Shown piece by piece: positions 1 through 8,711 of a stretch of 64,000 nt of DNA (the stretch's first letter is position 1; every line of letters begins with the position of its first letter). The notes under the pieces were generated by a model. The model was not told where the DNA came from. It saw nothing but the letters and a program-made list of their open reading frames with translations, and made no database searches. The stretch covers positions 1,054,001 to 1,118,000 of the forward strand of contig NZ_CP015971.1 of NCBI RefSeq assembly GCF_001659705.1, read 5' to 3'. The DNA comes from Arachidicoccus sp. BS20. GTDB taxonomy: Bacteria; Bacteroidota; Bacteroidia; Chitinophagales; Chitinophagaceae. Both the position numbers and the translations under genes were made by a program.

Positions 1-822
1 TATTGCTACGCGCGAAACTCCTTTGAATACTGGGGTTACAGCGCAGGGCTTGATTTTGAACGAAAAATTTTGGTCAAGAAAAATGCAGCTCAACTCCTAA
101 GAAAATTCTTGATGAATAAAAATTATGAATGCACGCCAATCTCGTTAAGCGGCAATACAGATTGTTATCAGCCTGCGGAAAAAAAATATAAACTGACAAG
201 GCACATTCTGGAAGTGTGTAATGAATTCAATCAGCCCGTCGGTATGATTACAAAGAACGCAGGCATCCTGCGCGACAAAGATTTGCTGGTAGAAATGTCG
301 AAGAAAAAACTGGTCAGCATTTTAATTTCCATTACTTCATTTGACGAAGAAATTCGTCGTACAATGGAGCCACGCACTACAACAGCAAAACAAAGATTAA
401 AAGTCATCAGTGAATTAAGCAACGCCGGTGTGCGCATGGGCGTAATGCTTGGTCCGATGATTCCCGGTTTGAACGAACACGAAATGCAGCGCATCATGAA
501 AGCCGCAAGTGAAGCAGGCGCAACGTTTTCGGCATATACGTTTATTCGGTTGAACGGTGCAATTAAATTATTATTCCATGATTGGCTGTACAAAAATTTT
601 CCCAACAGGGCAGATAAAGTCTGGCATTTAATTGAAAACGGACATGGCGGACAAGTGAACGATTCGCGTTACGGATTGCGTATGCGCGGCGAAGGCCCTA
701 TTGCCGATTTAGTGCGCCAGCAATACAAAAAATATAACAAGCTCTATCACCTTAATGACGAGCGTTGGATGCTCGACACCACGCAGTTTAAAAGGCCCGG
801 CGAGCAATTAAGTTTGTTTTAA
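1..822 (+). CDS. Radical SAM protein, PA0069/SplB-like family (5' end outside window)
   Basis: The reading frame is open from base 1, so the gene starts upstream of the window; 273 residues are visible. The first residues read YCYAR, which matches the last cysteine of the CxxxCxYC iron-sulfur motif of radical SAM enzymes, with the earlier two cysteines off the edge. Further features of the PA0069/Rv2578c-like 'DNA repair photolyase-like' group are SLSGNTDCYQPAE (about residues 46-58), the ITKN motif and the strand SILISITSFDEEIRRTMEP. The family uses a 4Fe-4S cluster and S-adenosylmethionine; the true substrate is not established. It ends 57 bp before the ilvA start, on the same strand. The family call is fairly sure; no specific reaction can be assigned. 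Confidence 0.85.
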   Translation, partial: YCYARNSFEYWGYSAGLDFERKILVKKNAAQLLRKFLMNKNYECTPISLSGNTDCYQPAEKKYKLTRHILEVCNEFNQPVGMITKNAGILRDKDLLVEMSKKKLVSILISITSFDEEIRRTMEPRTTTAKQRLKVISELSNAGVRMGVMLGPMIPGLNEHEMQRIMKAASEAGATFSAYTFIRLNGAIKLLFHDWLYKNFPNRADKVWHLIENGHGGQVNDSRYGLRMRGEGPIADLVRQQYKKYNKLYHLNDERWMLDTTQFKRPGEQLSLF

Positions 823-879
823 TTTTTTTAATTACTGATTATTAATTCTCAATTGCACATTCCTTTTTATTTTTGGCAA

Positions 880-2112
880 ATGAATATAGAATTTGAAAAA
901 GCGGCAGCACGCCTGAAAGGAATAGTAAACAGAACGCCTTTGCAATTAAATGCAAACCTTTCCCGTCAATACAAATGCAACGTTTATCTGAAGCGCGAAG
1001 ATTTGCAAGCTGTACGCAGCTACAAAATCCGCGGCGCTTACAACATGATTAGCACTTTGCCTGAAGAACAAATCAGGAACGGCGTGGTATGTGCCAGCGC
1101 CGGCAATCATGCGCAGGGCTTTGCTTTCAGTTGCCAGAAGTTAAATATAAAAGGCGTTGTGTTTATGCCGACCATTACGCCAAGGCAAAAAATCAACCAG
1201 ACAAAAATGTTCGGCGGCGATAATATCGAAATACGTTTAGTCGGCGATACATTCGACGATTGTGCCGCAGCGGCAAAGGAATTTACTGCGGCGCACAACA
1301 TGACATTTATTCCGCCATTCGACCACGAAAGAATTATTGAAGGACAAGGAACCGTTGCACTCGAAATTCTGGAAGAACAAAAAAATATCGATTATTTGTT
1401 TGTACCTGTCGGCGGCGGGGGCTTGGCTTCGGGAGTCGGTTTGTATTTTAAAGAACATTCTCCCGAAACTAAAACCATCGGTATTGAGCCGGAAGGCGCA
1501 CCATCATTGACAGAAGCCTTAAAAGCAGGCGCACCCGTAACGTTGGGCGACATTAATCGCTTTGTGGACGGCGCGGCTGTAAAGCGCATCGGCGATTTAA
1601 CCTTTAGCATTTGTAAAGACGTTTTAAGCGAAGCGCATTTGGTCGCGGAAGGAAAAGTTTGCTCTACCATTTTACAATTGTATAACCAAGACGCGATTGT
1701 AGTAGAACCCGCAGGCGCACTGTCCATCGCGGTTCTGGACGACTATAAAGATGAGATTAAAGGGAAAAATGTAGTATGTATCGTGAGCGGCAGCAACAAC
1801 GACATCGACAGAATGCCCGAGATAAAAGAGCTTTCGCTGCAATACGAAGGCTTGAAACATTATTTTCTTATACGCTTTGCACAACGCCCCGGCGCATTGC
1901 GCGAATTTCTGAATCTGGTTTTAGGACCCAATGATGATATTTCGCGTTTTGAATATATTCATAAAACCAACAAAGAACATGGTCCCGCGTTGGTTGGTAT
2001 TGAGCTTTCCGCAAAAGAGGATTACACGCCGTTAATGGAAAGAATGAAAAAATATAACATCGATTTTACGGAACTGAACAAAGACGATATTTTGTTTGGG
2101 TATTTGGTGTAA
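880..2112 (+). CDS. ilvA: Threonine ammonia-lyase (threonine deaminase)
   Basis: A 410-residue PLP enzyme converting L-threonine to 2-oxobutanoate and ammonia, the first committed step of isoleucine synthesis. Visible are the PLP-lysine motif SYKIRGAYN (about residues 46-54), the substrate loop SAGNHAQG, the glycine-rich phosphate-binding loop VPVGGGGLASG and the tail motif SGSNND. About 80 residues after that form a single ACT-like regulatory domain, as in the short Bacteroidota enzyme. I place the start at the ATG at 880. The frame is open from a TTG at 853, but the extra residues (HIPFYFWQ) are not conserved-looking. A TATTTTTG sequence lies a few bases before the ATG and could be a promoter -7 element. 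The gene is convergent with the thioredoxin cluster. Confidence 0.93.
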   Translation: MNIEFEKAAARLKGIVNRTPLQLNANLSRQYKCNVYLKREDLQAVRSYKIRGAYNMISTLPEEQIRNGVVCASAGNHAQGFAFSCQKLNIKGVVFMPTITPRQKINQTKMFGGDNIEIRLVGDTFDDCAAAAKEFTAAHNMTFIPPFDHERIIEGQGTVALEILEEQKNIDYLFVPVGGGGLASGVGLYFKEHSPETKTIGIEPEGAPSLTEALKAGAPVTLGDINRFVDGAAVKRIGDLTFSICKDVLSEAHLVAEGKVCSTILQLYNQDAIVVEPAGALSIAVLDDYKDEIKGKNVVCIVSGSNNDIDRMPEIKELSLQYEGLKHYFLIRFAQRPGALREFLNLVLGPNDDISRFEYIHKTNKEHGPALVGIELSAKEDYTPLMERMKKYNIDFTELNKDDILFGYLV

Positions 2113-2113
2113 C

Positions 2114-2139
2114 AAAAAAGCCACTTTAAAAAAAGCGGC
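2114..2139 (-). terminator. Terminator for the leftward thioredoxin cluster
   Basis: On the minus strand GCCGCTTT pairs with AAAGTGGC (one G-U wobble) and is followed directly by TTTTTTG. It lies downstream of the last thioredoxin gene. In the plus direction the stem has an A-C mismatch and no T tract. Confidence 0.6.
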
Positions 2140-2249
2140 TCGGTGTACAAAGTACATGAGAATTATATCGTAAAAAACATTTCAGTAGTAATACGCTTCG
2201 CTTCGAGATTATAAACGGCAGCGAAGCGTTTATGGTAATTACATTGTAT

Positions 2250-3287
2250 TTACTTTGAAAAGATTTTGGTCAACTCCTTGTCCAGCTCCTCTCCTCTCAA
2301 ATCTTTCGCAACAATAATTCCATCAGGGCTGATTAAAAAGTTGGCAGGAATCGCATGAATGCCATATTTCACAGCTACCTCATCTTCAAAAGCCTCGAGG
2401 TTGGAAACTTGTGTCCACTCGAGCTTGTCGTGTTTTACGGCTTCCAGCCAGCGCTTTCTGTCGCCGTCGAGTGAAACACTCAGAATGTTTAAACCTTTGT
2501 CTTTAAACTTATGATAAGCCGCCGTTACATTCGGATTTTCCGCGCGGCAAGGATGACACCAACTTGCCCAAAAATCCACCAGCACATATTTGCCGCGGTA
2601 AGACGACAGAGAAATACTTTTACCGTTAATATCTTTCTCCGTAAAATCTATTGCGGGCTTGCCAACAACAGCCATTCTTTTTCCGTCGATTAAAGCTTTA
2701 AGCGATTTAACCGTATCGTAATTTTTAAGCCGCGGGCTAAGTACAGCGTACAAAGCATCTGCTTCATCTAAGCTAAGGTCATTGTTGCGTATCAAATGTG
2801 TTGATAAAATAGTGTAACTCAACCATGAATCAGGATGATTTTTTATAAAATGTACATCCACATCTTTATCTGTACCGGTGTGATTTACACGAGCATCTTT
2901 CCTCTGAACGTCAAGCGAATCTGCCTGCTGCTGAAGTAAAGAGCCTGTTATATTGGTCCGGACAAAATTACTTTTATGTGTTACATATACATGACCGGGC
3001 TGTACATCAAACTGTGCAAATCCTTTAAAAGCCCTGCTCATTAAGGAATCTTTCAAATACAGATTTACTTGTATGCCGCCGTCTTTCATCGTTCCCTCAA
3101 AATGATATGTATTGTTTATTACAGAGGAACTATCTCGCAGATTTTGATTGTTATCTTCATAATTTAAATACACTTTGCCCGTGGTCAGTGTATCGGAAAT
3201 AATTTTTCCGTCTATAACAAATTTACCGCTCTGCGCCATTGTTATCAAAGGCGAGGCAAATAATAAAGCCGTCATCAGTTTTTTCAT
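2250..3287 (-). CDS. TlpA-family thioredoxin-like protein with DUF4369 domain (paralog 1)
   Basis: A 345-residue exported thiol-disulfide protein. It has a signal peptide (MKKLMTALLFASPLITMAQ), a DUF4369-like beta domain (about 22-115), a helical linker, and a C-terminal TlpA/AhpC-type thioredoxin fold. The redox motif is WASWCHPCRAE, with Cys244 and Cys247; the cis-proline region IPANFLI follows. It probably acts in the periplasm or on the outer membrane side. This is the third of three tandem paralogs and lies downstream of the IS4 element, so it may have lost the operon promoter. No own promoter was recognised. The substrate is unknown. Confidence 0.9.
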   Translation of the reverse strand: MKKLMTALLFASPLITMAQSGKFVIDGKIISDTLTTGKVYLNYEDNNQNLRDSSSVINNTYHFEGTMKDGGIQVNLYLKDSLMSRAFKGFAQFDVQPGHVYVTHKSNFVRTNITGSLLQQQADSLDVQRKDARVNHTGTDKDVDVHFIKNHPDSWLSYTILSTHLIRNNDLSLDEADALYAVLSPRLKNYDTVKSLKALIDGKRMAVVGKPAIDFTEKDINGKSISLSSYRGKYVLVDFWASWCHPCRAENPNVTAAYHKFKDKGLNILSVSLDGDRKRWLEAVKHDKLEWTQVSNLEAFEDEVAVKYGIHAIPANFLISPDGIIVAKDLRGEELDKELTKIFSK

Positions 3288-3309
3288 TTCGATTATTATT
3301 TTTTTACAT

Positions 3310-3326
3310 TATTGTCCGACTAAAAT
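3310..3326 (+). repeat. Left terminal inverted repeat of the IS4 element
   Basis: TATTGTCCGACTAAAAT, the exact reverse complement of 4697-4713. Confidence 0.85.
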
Positions 3327-3388
3327 CGGGTATAAATCTGCTGTAACTCTCTATAGTAAAGGACTACAGCATAAAAAGTTATTGTTTC

Positions 3389-3414
3389 AAAATTGGGGGA
3401 GTACCCCCGATTTT
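3389..3414. terminator. Bidirectional hairpin downstream of the IS transposase
   Basis: AAAATTGGGGG pairs with CCCCCGATTTT around an AGTA loop, giving an 11-bp stem (one G-T wobble) followed by T-rich sequence in both directions. It lies just past the transposase stop and probably ends its transcript. It also blocks reading in from the right. Confidence 0.7.
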
Positions 3415-3418
3415 TTTT

Positions 3419-4626
3419 CTATGGTGTAAAAGCAAAAGAAGCGTTGTGTGTTTTTCTCCATGCCTTATACGTGTCTTTGATAAACTCTAACAACGATACA
3501 TAGCTCATCAGGTGCAATCTTATAACGGTGATCATGTTGGCAAAAGATTTCCTGGTTGCAGCTTTCTTCCTAATGACCACCATCAGCAGTTGTGCTATTA
3601 GTACGCAATATACCTGCATTTTAATAGCATTCACACTATTGCCCCAAAAGTAACGCAACGGAAAGTTCTGCTTGATTTGCTTGAACAACAATTCTATCAT
3701 CCACCTGTTTTTGTATATCGTGGCTATCTGCGAAGCCGGTAAAGTAAAATTGTTGGTAATGAACACATATGCCTTGCCATCCTGGGTCTGGAACGTGATG
3801 CGCCTTAGCTTGAGCCGTTGTTCCTGTCCATTGCCGGTTTTTACCCCGATGGTGATGTATTGTTCTTTCAACACGCCTTTTGCATTTTTTTTCTTTGTTC
3901 TGTCCACCAATACTTTGGTTACGTGAAAAACAGCATTGTCCTTCATCCTGGTAACAAACCATATTTTCTGTTCCGTCCATTTCAAAAACTGACGATACAC
4001 ATTGTAGGCTTTATCGAACACCAGCCAACTGTTGGCAGGTAAATCCAACTCGTACAGAAACTTACGGTCATGCTCCCGGGCGGCGGTCATACGCACAAAC
4101 TCAGCCACTCCGCTAAAGGCATCCATCATTGTGTGTACTTTGATGCCGCCTTTCTTGCGGCTCCCGTCTTTAGTGTTGCGCCCTACGCCACGAAGCAATT
4201 CGCTGAACACAACTGAATAGTGCTGCTGTCAATTATTTTCAGATTACGGATGCTCAAGCCCCTTAACCGGCTGTCCGAGATAAAACTGTGGTATTGCTGT
4301 AACAATTCGGTATAAATCGTTTCGAACACCAGAAAACTTCTTTTGCTGTTGGCATCCGACAGCGTGCTGCGCGCAGGCGCTTTATCAAAACCCAGGTGAA
4401 CCAACTTGCCTTCACAGGCTAACATCCCCTCGCACAGCTCCCGCAAACCGTTGCAATAGCTGAATACACCATACAGCAGGCTTATCAAATGTATACGTAC
4501 CGGTAATTTCTTGTAGTACCGGTTGGACTGGTGTTTTCTGACTGCTTTGTTTATCAAAGAACTGCTTATTAAATTTAATATCTGCGATAATATCGGCTGT
4601 CCGGTAAATTTTATAATTTCACTCAT
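3419..4626 (-). pseudogene. IS4-family transposase (DUF4372 + DDE), frameshifted
   Basis: Two consecutive leftward frames together make one IS4 transposase. The first (4626 to about 4204) holds the DUF4372 N-terminal domain and ends in IIDSSTIQL, which contains the first catalytic Asp. The second (from about 4206 to 3419) continues with FSELLRGVGRN, the second Asp in VFDKAYN, and the Y-(2)-R-(3)-E-(6)-K signature in YKNRWMIELLFKQIK. At the junction the DNA reads TTGTGTTC where TTGTTC would keep the frame, so an extra TG (a 2-bp duplication) is the simplest explanation. IS4 elements are not known to rely on frameshifting, so I call it inactive. A sequencing error is the alternative. Confidence 0.85.
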
Positions 4627-4668
4627 TAGTTATTGTTTAAGCTTGGTAACTCAAACTTAACTAATCGG

Positions 4669-4692
4669 GCGGTTCTTCGGAACCGCTTTTTT
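4669..4692 (+). terminator. UUCG-tetraloop hairpin with T tract inside the IS right end
   Basis: GCGGTTC-TTCG-GAACCGC followed by TTTTTT, on the plus strand, between the transposase start and the right inverted repeat. It would stop rightward transcripts leaving the element. In leftward read-through RNA the same stem could form near the transposase start, a protective arrangement known from other insertion sequences. That second role is inference. Confidence 0.7.
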
Positions 4693-4696
4693 ATCT

Positions 4697-4713
4697 ATTT
4701 TAGTCGGACAATA
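4697..4713 (-). repeat. Right terminal inverted repeat of the IS4 element
   Basis: ATTTTAGTCGGACAATA, the exact complement of the left end at 3310-3326. Confidence 0.85.
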
Positions 4714-4726
4714 GTGATTATTTTAA

Positions 4727-5800
4727 TTATTTATTACCAAACAGTTCATTGATTTTCTTTTCTAAGTCGTAACCACGAAGATTAGTGGCAATAATTTTCC
4801 CGGAGGGGTCAATCAGGAAATTTGCAGGAATTGCAGTAACTCCGTAGTTTTTAGCTACAGGGCTTTCAAAGCCTTTCAAATCAGAAACCTGCGTCCATGT
4901 AACACCGTCTTTTTTGATAGCATCCAGCCATGCCTGTTTTGCGGTTGCAACGTCCAACGAAACGCCTAATACATTAAAGCCTTTATCACGATATTTAGCA
5001 TACAAGCCTTTTATCGTAGGATTTTCTGCACGACAAGGTCCGCACCAGCTCGCCCAAAAATCAAGCAATACATATTTGCCTTTATAATCGGCAAGGCTTA
5101 CAGGTTTGTTATTTACATCGTTTAAAGTAAAGTTTTCTGCCTGCTGATTTTTTTTGCTGTTTACTCCCACATAGTAATCTATATTTTTCCTTAATTGCTG
5201 AACGGCATCGTAATTTTTTAGTGAGGTATCTAAAGATTGATAAAGTACATTGCTCGTATCGGGACTAATCATATGCGAACGAACCTCTTGGTCTAATACC
5301 ATATAACTTAGCCAAGATGCAGGATGCCTGCGAATAAAATCATTCATCACTACATCCGGCGGATGTTGTTTTAATGATAATTGATGTTTGAGGGAATCGT
5401 ATTGAGCCTGTACAGTTGCGCCTTTGATAGTTACATCGGTAAAGTCGGCTTTGTGCTGAACCGAAACTTTTTCTCCTGCCGCAATATACACACCAATATC
5501 GAAAATAGAAGTTCTTGGATTATAGCCCGCAGGCTTTTTCATATCGCGCTTATACCAGTTAATGACTATTAAAGCCGCCCCGTCTATAAACGCTCCTTCG
5601 TAGTGATACGTATTGTTTGTTATCTTAGCACTGTCCGTAATATTGGTTACTAAATTTCCTTTATTATGATAGGAAATATAGATATAACCGTTAATAGCTG
5701 AATCTGATAATATTTTTCCATTGAGCGTAAATTTGTTCTGCTGCGCGAAAGACAATGCAGGCAGAAGTCCTGCACATAATATCGTTAATAATTTTTTCAT
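4727..5800 (-). CDS. TlpA-family thioredoxin-like protein with DUF4369 domain (paralog 2)
   Basis: A 357-residue protein with signal peptide (MKKLLTILCAGLLPALSFAQ), a DUF4369-like N-terminal domain, and a C-terminal TlpA thioredoxin domain with WASWCGPCRAE (Cys253, Cys256) and the cis-proline segment IPANFLIDPSGKII. It is closest to paralog 1: both share FVLNGKI-type openings and the middle motif HPxSWLSY. Its start lies 20 bp downstream of the stop of paralog 3, so the two are co-transcribed. The IS right end is 13 bp past its stop. It is probably an extracytoplasmic disulfide reductase; the partner protein is unknown. Confidence 0.9.
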   Translation of the reverse strand: MKKLLTILCAGLLPALSFAQQNKFTLNGKILSDSAINGYIYISYHNKGNLVTNITDSAKITNNTYHYEGAFIDGAALIVINWYKRDMKKPAGYNPRTSIFDIGVYIAAGEKVSVQHKADFTDVTIKGATVQAQYDSLKHQLSLKQHPPDVVMNDFIRRHPASWLSYMVLDQEVRSHMISPDTSNVLYQSLDTSLKNYDAVQQLRKNIDYYVGVNSKKNQQAENFTLNDVNNKPVSLADYKGKYVLLDFWASWCGPCRAENPTIKGLYAKYRDKGFNVLGVSLDVATAKQAWLDAIKKDGVTWTQVSDLKGFESPVAKNYGVTAIPANFLIDPSGKIIATNLRGYDLEKKINELFGNK

Positions 5801-5820
5801 CTGTATATATTTTATGTTTT

Positions 5821-6888
5821 TTATTTAAATATCTCTTTAAGCTTATCCTGCAACGCTTCTCCTCTTAAATTTTTAGCAATGATTTTTCCGTTCGGGTCAA
5901 TCAGAAAATTTGCCGGCACCGAATTAACGTTATAGGACAATGCAGCTTTACTGTTCCACCAGTTCAGGTCGCTGACTTGCTTCCAATCAAGATGGTCGCG
6001 TTGAATCACTTCTTTCCATTTTGCCTTGGAATCCGGACGGTCAAGGGAAACGCCTATAATTTCAAAGCCTTTATTTTTATATTCGTTATAGGCACTTTTT
6101 ACATTGGGCATTTCCGCCATGCAAGGACCGCACCATGTAGCCCAAAAATCCACCAATACATATTTACCTTTAAAGTCAGCGAGGGAAACATTATGCCCGT
6201 TTGTATCAGGCAACGTAAATACAGGTGCGCTATCGCCTATATTCGTTGAACGCATTCCTTTGATTCTCGAAGCCAGTTCTATGCCTTTTGGAGAACTCTT
6301 TAATTCATCCGATAAATTGTTATACAGCGAATCCAAAATATCGGGCGTTTTATTACCGATAGCATACTGGTCAAGCTGCTCAAGGCTTACCAACGAAGCC
6401 GGATGCTTCGCGATAAATTTTTGAATAACCTTAATCTTGCCCGGCATAATTTCTTTATCCCACCAACTGTATTTTCTTTCCCCGTCGCGCGTAGCATTCA
6501 CGCTGTCCAGAAAAGCATACAGCATTTCGTTGTATTGCTGCAAATCATTATTCAAAGGTGTTCCCGACAATGCAGGATATTCTGCACCTTGCGGATAATC
6601 AATTTGGATATTGCCGGATTCGAGATAAAATATTGCGCCGTTACTTGAGCCATTGGGTGTGCTGAACAGAATCTGTCCTATTTCCGGCTCATCAATTTTC
6701 CCCTTGAATACATATTCTCCATTGGAAACCGTGGCAGAATCCAAATGCTTACCGGATTTTATATTATACCAATTGAGATAGACTTGTCCGCTTACCGGCA
6801 TTCCCAGTTTTGTATGAACCGTATAGCTTTCCTGCGCTCCTGATAAGAAAGGTATCAGCGCAACCGTTAATCCTAATATTCTTTTCAT
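5821..6888 (-). CDS. TlpA-family thioredoxin-like protein with DUF4369 domain (paralog 3)
   Basis: A 355-residue exported protein with signal peptide (MKRILGLTVALIPFLSGAQ), a DUF4369-like beta domain to about residue 110, a helical linker containing HPASLVSLE, and a TlpA domain with WATWCGPCMAE (Cys253, Cys256) and VPANFLIDPNGKII. It is the most diverged of the three tandem copies and the first one after the S41 protease gene, 51 bp away. The shared signal-peptide-plus-CxxC design suggests reduction of disulfides in something handled by the SusC/SusD system. This is inference from context. Confidence 0.9.
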   Translation of the reverse strand: MKRILGLTVALIPFLSGAQESYTVHTKLGMPVSGQVYLNWYNIKSGKHLDSATVSNGEYVFKGKIDEPEIGQILFSTPNGSSNGAIFYLESGNIQIDYPQGAEYPALSGTPLNNDLQQYNEMLYAFLDSVNATRDGERKYSWWDKEIMPGKIKVIQKFIAKHPASLVSLEQLDQYAIGNKTPDILDSLYNNLSDELKSSPKGIELASRIKGMRSTNIGDSAPVFTLPDTNGHNVSLADFKGKYVLVDFWATWCGPCMAEMPNVKSAYNEYKNKGFEIIGVSLDRPDSKAKWKEVIQRDHLDWKQVSDLNWWNSKAALSYNVNSVPANFLIDPNGKIIAKNLRGEALQDKLKEIFK

Positions 6889-6939
6889 TCTTTTATTTTT
6901 TTAAAGATTAAAATTTACATAGCAGGCAAACGAGGTGCA

Positions 6940-8700
6940 TCATCTATGATGCTTTAATTTCAGCATATCATCTATTACATTTACTGCCTGATTAATGTAA
7001 ATGTCCGAACTTGTTTCCCTAAGCCATTTTGTTTTCTCTGTTTCGGAAAAATTACTATCAACAGGTTCTATTTTCAAGCGTTGTGAAACTGGCAGCGCAA
7101 GTGCGCTTTTGTCCTGCACAATCATCTTTTGCTGTTCTGCCATTGCAGCTTTATAAGCATCTATATTCAGGCTTAATTTTTTGTGTTGCAAACGTGCCAA
7201 CGGTTTGTTGTTATTATCCACTACTACAAATGAAGAATCTTTTGAAAGCCTTTCTGTCTCTGACTTTTGCAAGGCATCTATATCAAAATCCTCTTTCAGT
7301 TTCTTATAGTTTGCGGCAGCTACACTATCCCATTGCAAAACATTTGCGTTGTCTTTTTCACGCACTTTTTGATAGGTATAAACGTCGGGTAAAATAATAT
7401 CGGGCACAATGCCTTTAATCTGCGAAGAACTTCCGTTTATCCGGAAAAATTGCTCGAAAGTCAGCTTCACAAAACCATTGCCTTCGCCTAAAGAAAACGG
7501 GCGCTGCACAGTACCTTTTCCATAAGTCCGGCTGCCGATAATCACGCCTCTGTGATAGTCCTTCATGGCAGCCGTAAATATTTCCGCCGCCGATGCAGTT
7601 TTTTCATTAACCAGCACCACGACAGGTCCTTTATACAAAGCCTTTGTTACAGGGCTTTTCAAGGCAACCGGCTTTTTGTTGCGCATCTTAATTTGAACTA
7701 CCGTACTGTTATCCACCAATAAACCAACAATACACAGCACTTCCTGCAAAGAGCCGCCATGATTGTTTCGCAGGTCAAACACAACGCCGTCCACTTTTAT
7801 ACTATCCAATTGTTTCAGCACTTTGGCAACGTCTTCGGAACAATGTGCGCCGCCTGCTGTACTATCCAAATAAAATGATGAAAAACCAATGTAACCGATT
7901 TGTTTACCATCGTTTTGCACAACAGCCTTTTTCACAAATGCTTCGTTATCATTCGCTGCCTGTATTGTGTCACTTGATGGGACAATGTATTCGCTGTGCG
8001 GGTCGAGGATATGCAACATCGTATTGACGAATAACTTAAACATATCGGTATTATCCGCTTCTTTGGTCAGTTGGTTTTGTTGCCGGGTTCTCCATTCAAG
8101 CGAACGCTGCCTTGCAACTCTTTCCAATACTGAATCGGCATACTGATTGTTATGCTCTTGCAACGCCACGAAATATTGAATCGCGAGATATTTCAACATC
8201 TTACGGCGAACATCTTTTAACGCAGTTTCGCTTGTCGCAAAACTATCACTGCTGCTTCCATTTGTATTTACCGTTTCATCAATATCAAAATGGAAGGGCT
8301 TGGACAATAATTGCTTGTCTATCGCAAACGTTTCACCCAATCGCCTGGCATACAAATGATGCACTGCCGAAACAAATGTGAATGGTTGCGTTCCATGAAT
8401 TTCATCATCCAATGTGTACTCAAATCGCTTCAAAGAATCGATGTCCTGCTGAAGAAAAATGCCTTTCAGCGGGTCGAGTGCATTGATGTAATTTTTCCAT
8501 AGCACATGTGAAAAACTATCATCAATTGCTTTTGGATTGTAATGGTTCTTTTCTATCAGCCCGCTAATAAGCTGAAGTATTTTACCGGTGTTATTTCTGC
8601 TTCCTCTTATTGAAGAAGCAGAAATAACATTTAATTGTGTAATGAGAAGAAGACTAATCACAATACTTCCTGTCCGCGCACTATTTCTAAACATTTTCAT
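6940..8700 (-). CDS. S41 (tail-specific/Prc-like) peptidase lacking a PDZ domain
   Basis: The chosen start is the ATG at 8700, 11 bp after the upstream stop. The frame is open from 8760, but that would overlap the PKD gene and add a non-signal sequence. From 8700 the protein is 586 residues with an N-terminal hydrophobic export segment. It shows the Prc-type helical N-terminal domain, then the S41 catalytic core with Ser370 in EKTASAAE and Lys395 in TYGKGTVQ. These are 25 residues apart, as in E. coli Prc. A C-terminal DUF3340-like helical tail follows. Between DPHSEY and the core strand IGYIGFSSFY there are only about 30 residues, where Prc carries a PDZ domain of roughly 90. It is probably periplasmic. 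It sits between the PKD-like lipoprotein and the thioredoxins. Confidence 0.88.
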   Translation of the reverse strand: MKMFRNSARTGSIVISLLLITQLNVISASSIRGSRNNTGKILQLISGLIEKNHYNPKAIDDSFSHVLWKNYINALDPLKGIFLQQDIDSLKRFEYTLDDEIHGTQPFTFVSAVHHLYARRLGETFAIDKQLLSKPFHFDIDETVNTNGSSSDSFATSETALKDVRRKMLKYLAIQYFVALQEHNNQYADSVLERVARQRSLEWRTRQQNQLTKEADNTDMFKLFVNTMLHILDPHSEYIVPSSDTIQAANDNEAFVKKAVVQNDGKQIGYIGFSSFYLDSTAGGAHCSEDVAKVLKQLDSIKVDGVVFDLRNNHGGSLQEVLCIVGLLVDNSTVVQIKMRNKKPVALKSPVTKALYKGPVVVLVNEKTASAAEIFTAAMKDYHRGVIIGSRTYGKGTVQRPFSLGEGNGFVKLTFEQFFRINGSSSQIKGIVPDIILPDVYTYQKVREKDNANVLQWDSVAAANYKKLKEDFDIDALQKSETERLSKDSSFVVVDNNNKPLARLQHKKLSLNIDAYKAAMAEQQKMIVQDKSALALPVSQRLKIEPVDSNFSETEKTKWLRETSSDIYINQAVNVIDDMLKLKHHR

Positions 8701-8711
8701 TGATATATTTA

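Larger units (their letters stand above)
3310..4713 (-). mobile_element. IS4-family insertion sequence with a frameshifted transposase
   Basis: The element is bounded by 17-bp inverted repeats, TATTGTCCGACTAAAAT at 3310-3326 and its exact complement at 4697-4713, and is about 1.4 kb long. It contains one transposase gene reading leftward, broken into two frames near 4200. I saw no convincing target duplication in the AT-rich flanks. It sits between the second and third thioredoxin genes and would be polar on the third. A strong hairpin follows the transposase and another lies between its start and the right inverted repeat. Confidence 0.9.

Noticed and set aside
2193-2229. Hairpin CGCTTCGCT/AGCGAAGCG as terminator of the thioredoxin cluster
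   Set aside because: The stem is good but the loop is 17 bases and no T tract follows on the minus strand. The hairpin at 2114-2139 fits better.
3419-4626. Programmed frameshifting of the IS transposase
   Set aside because: No slippery run is seen at TTGTGTTC, and IS4 elements are normally single-frame. A 2-bp duplication explains it more simply.
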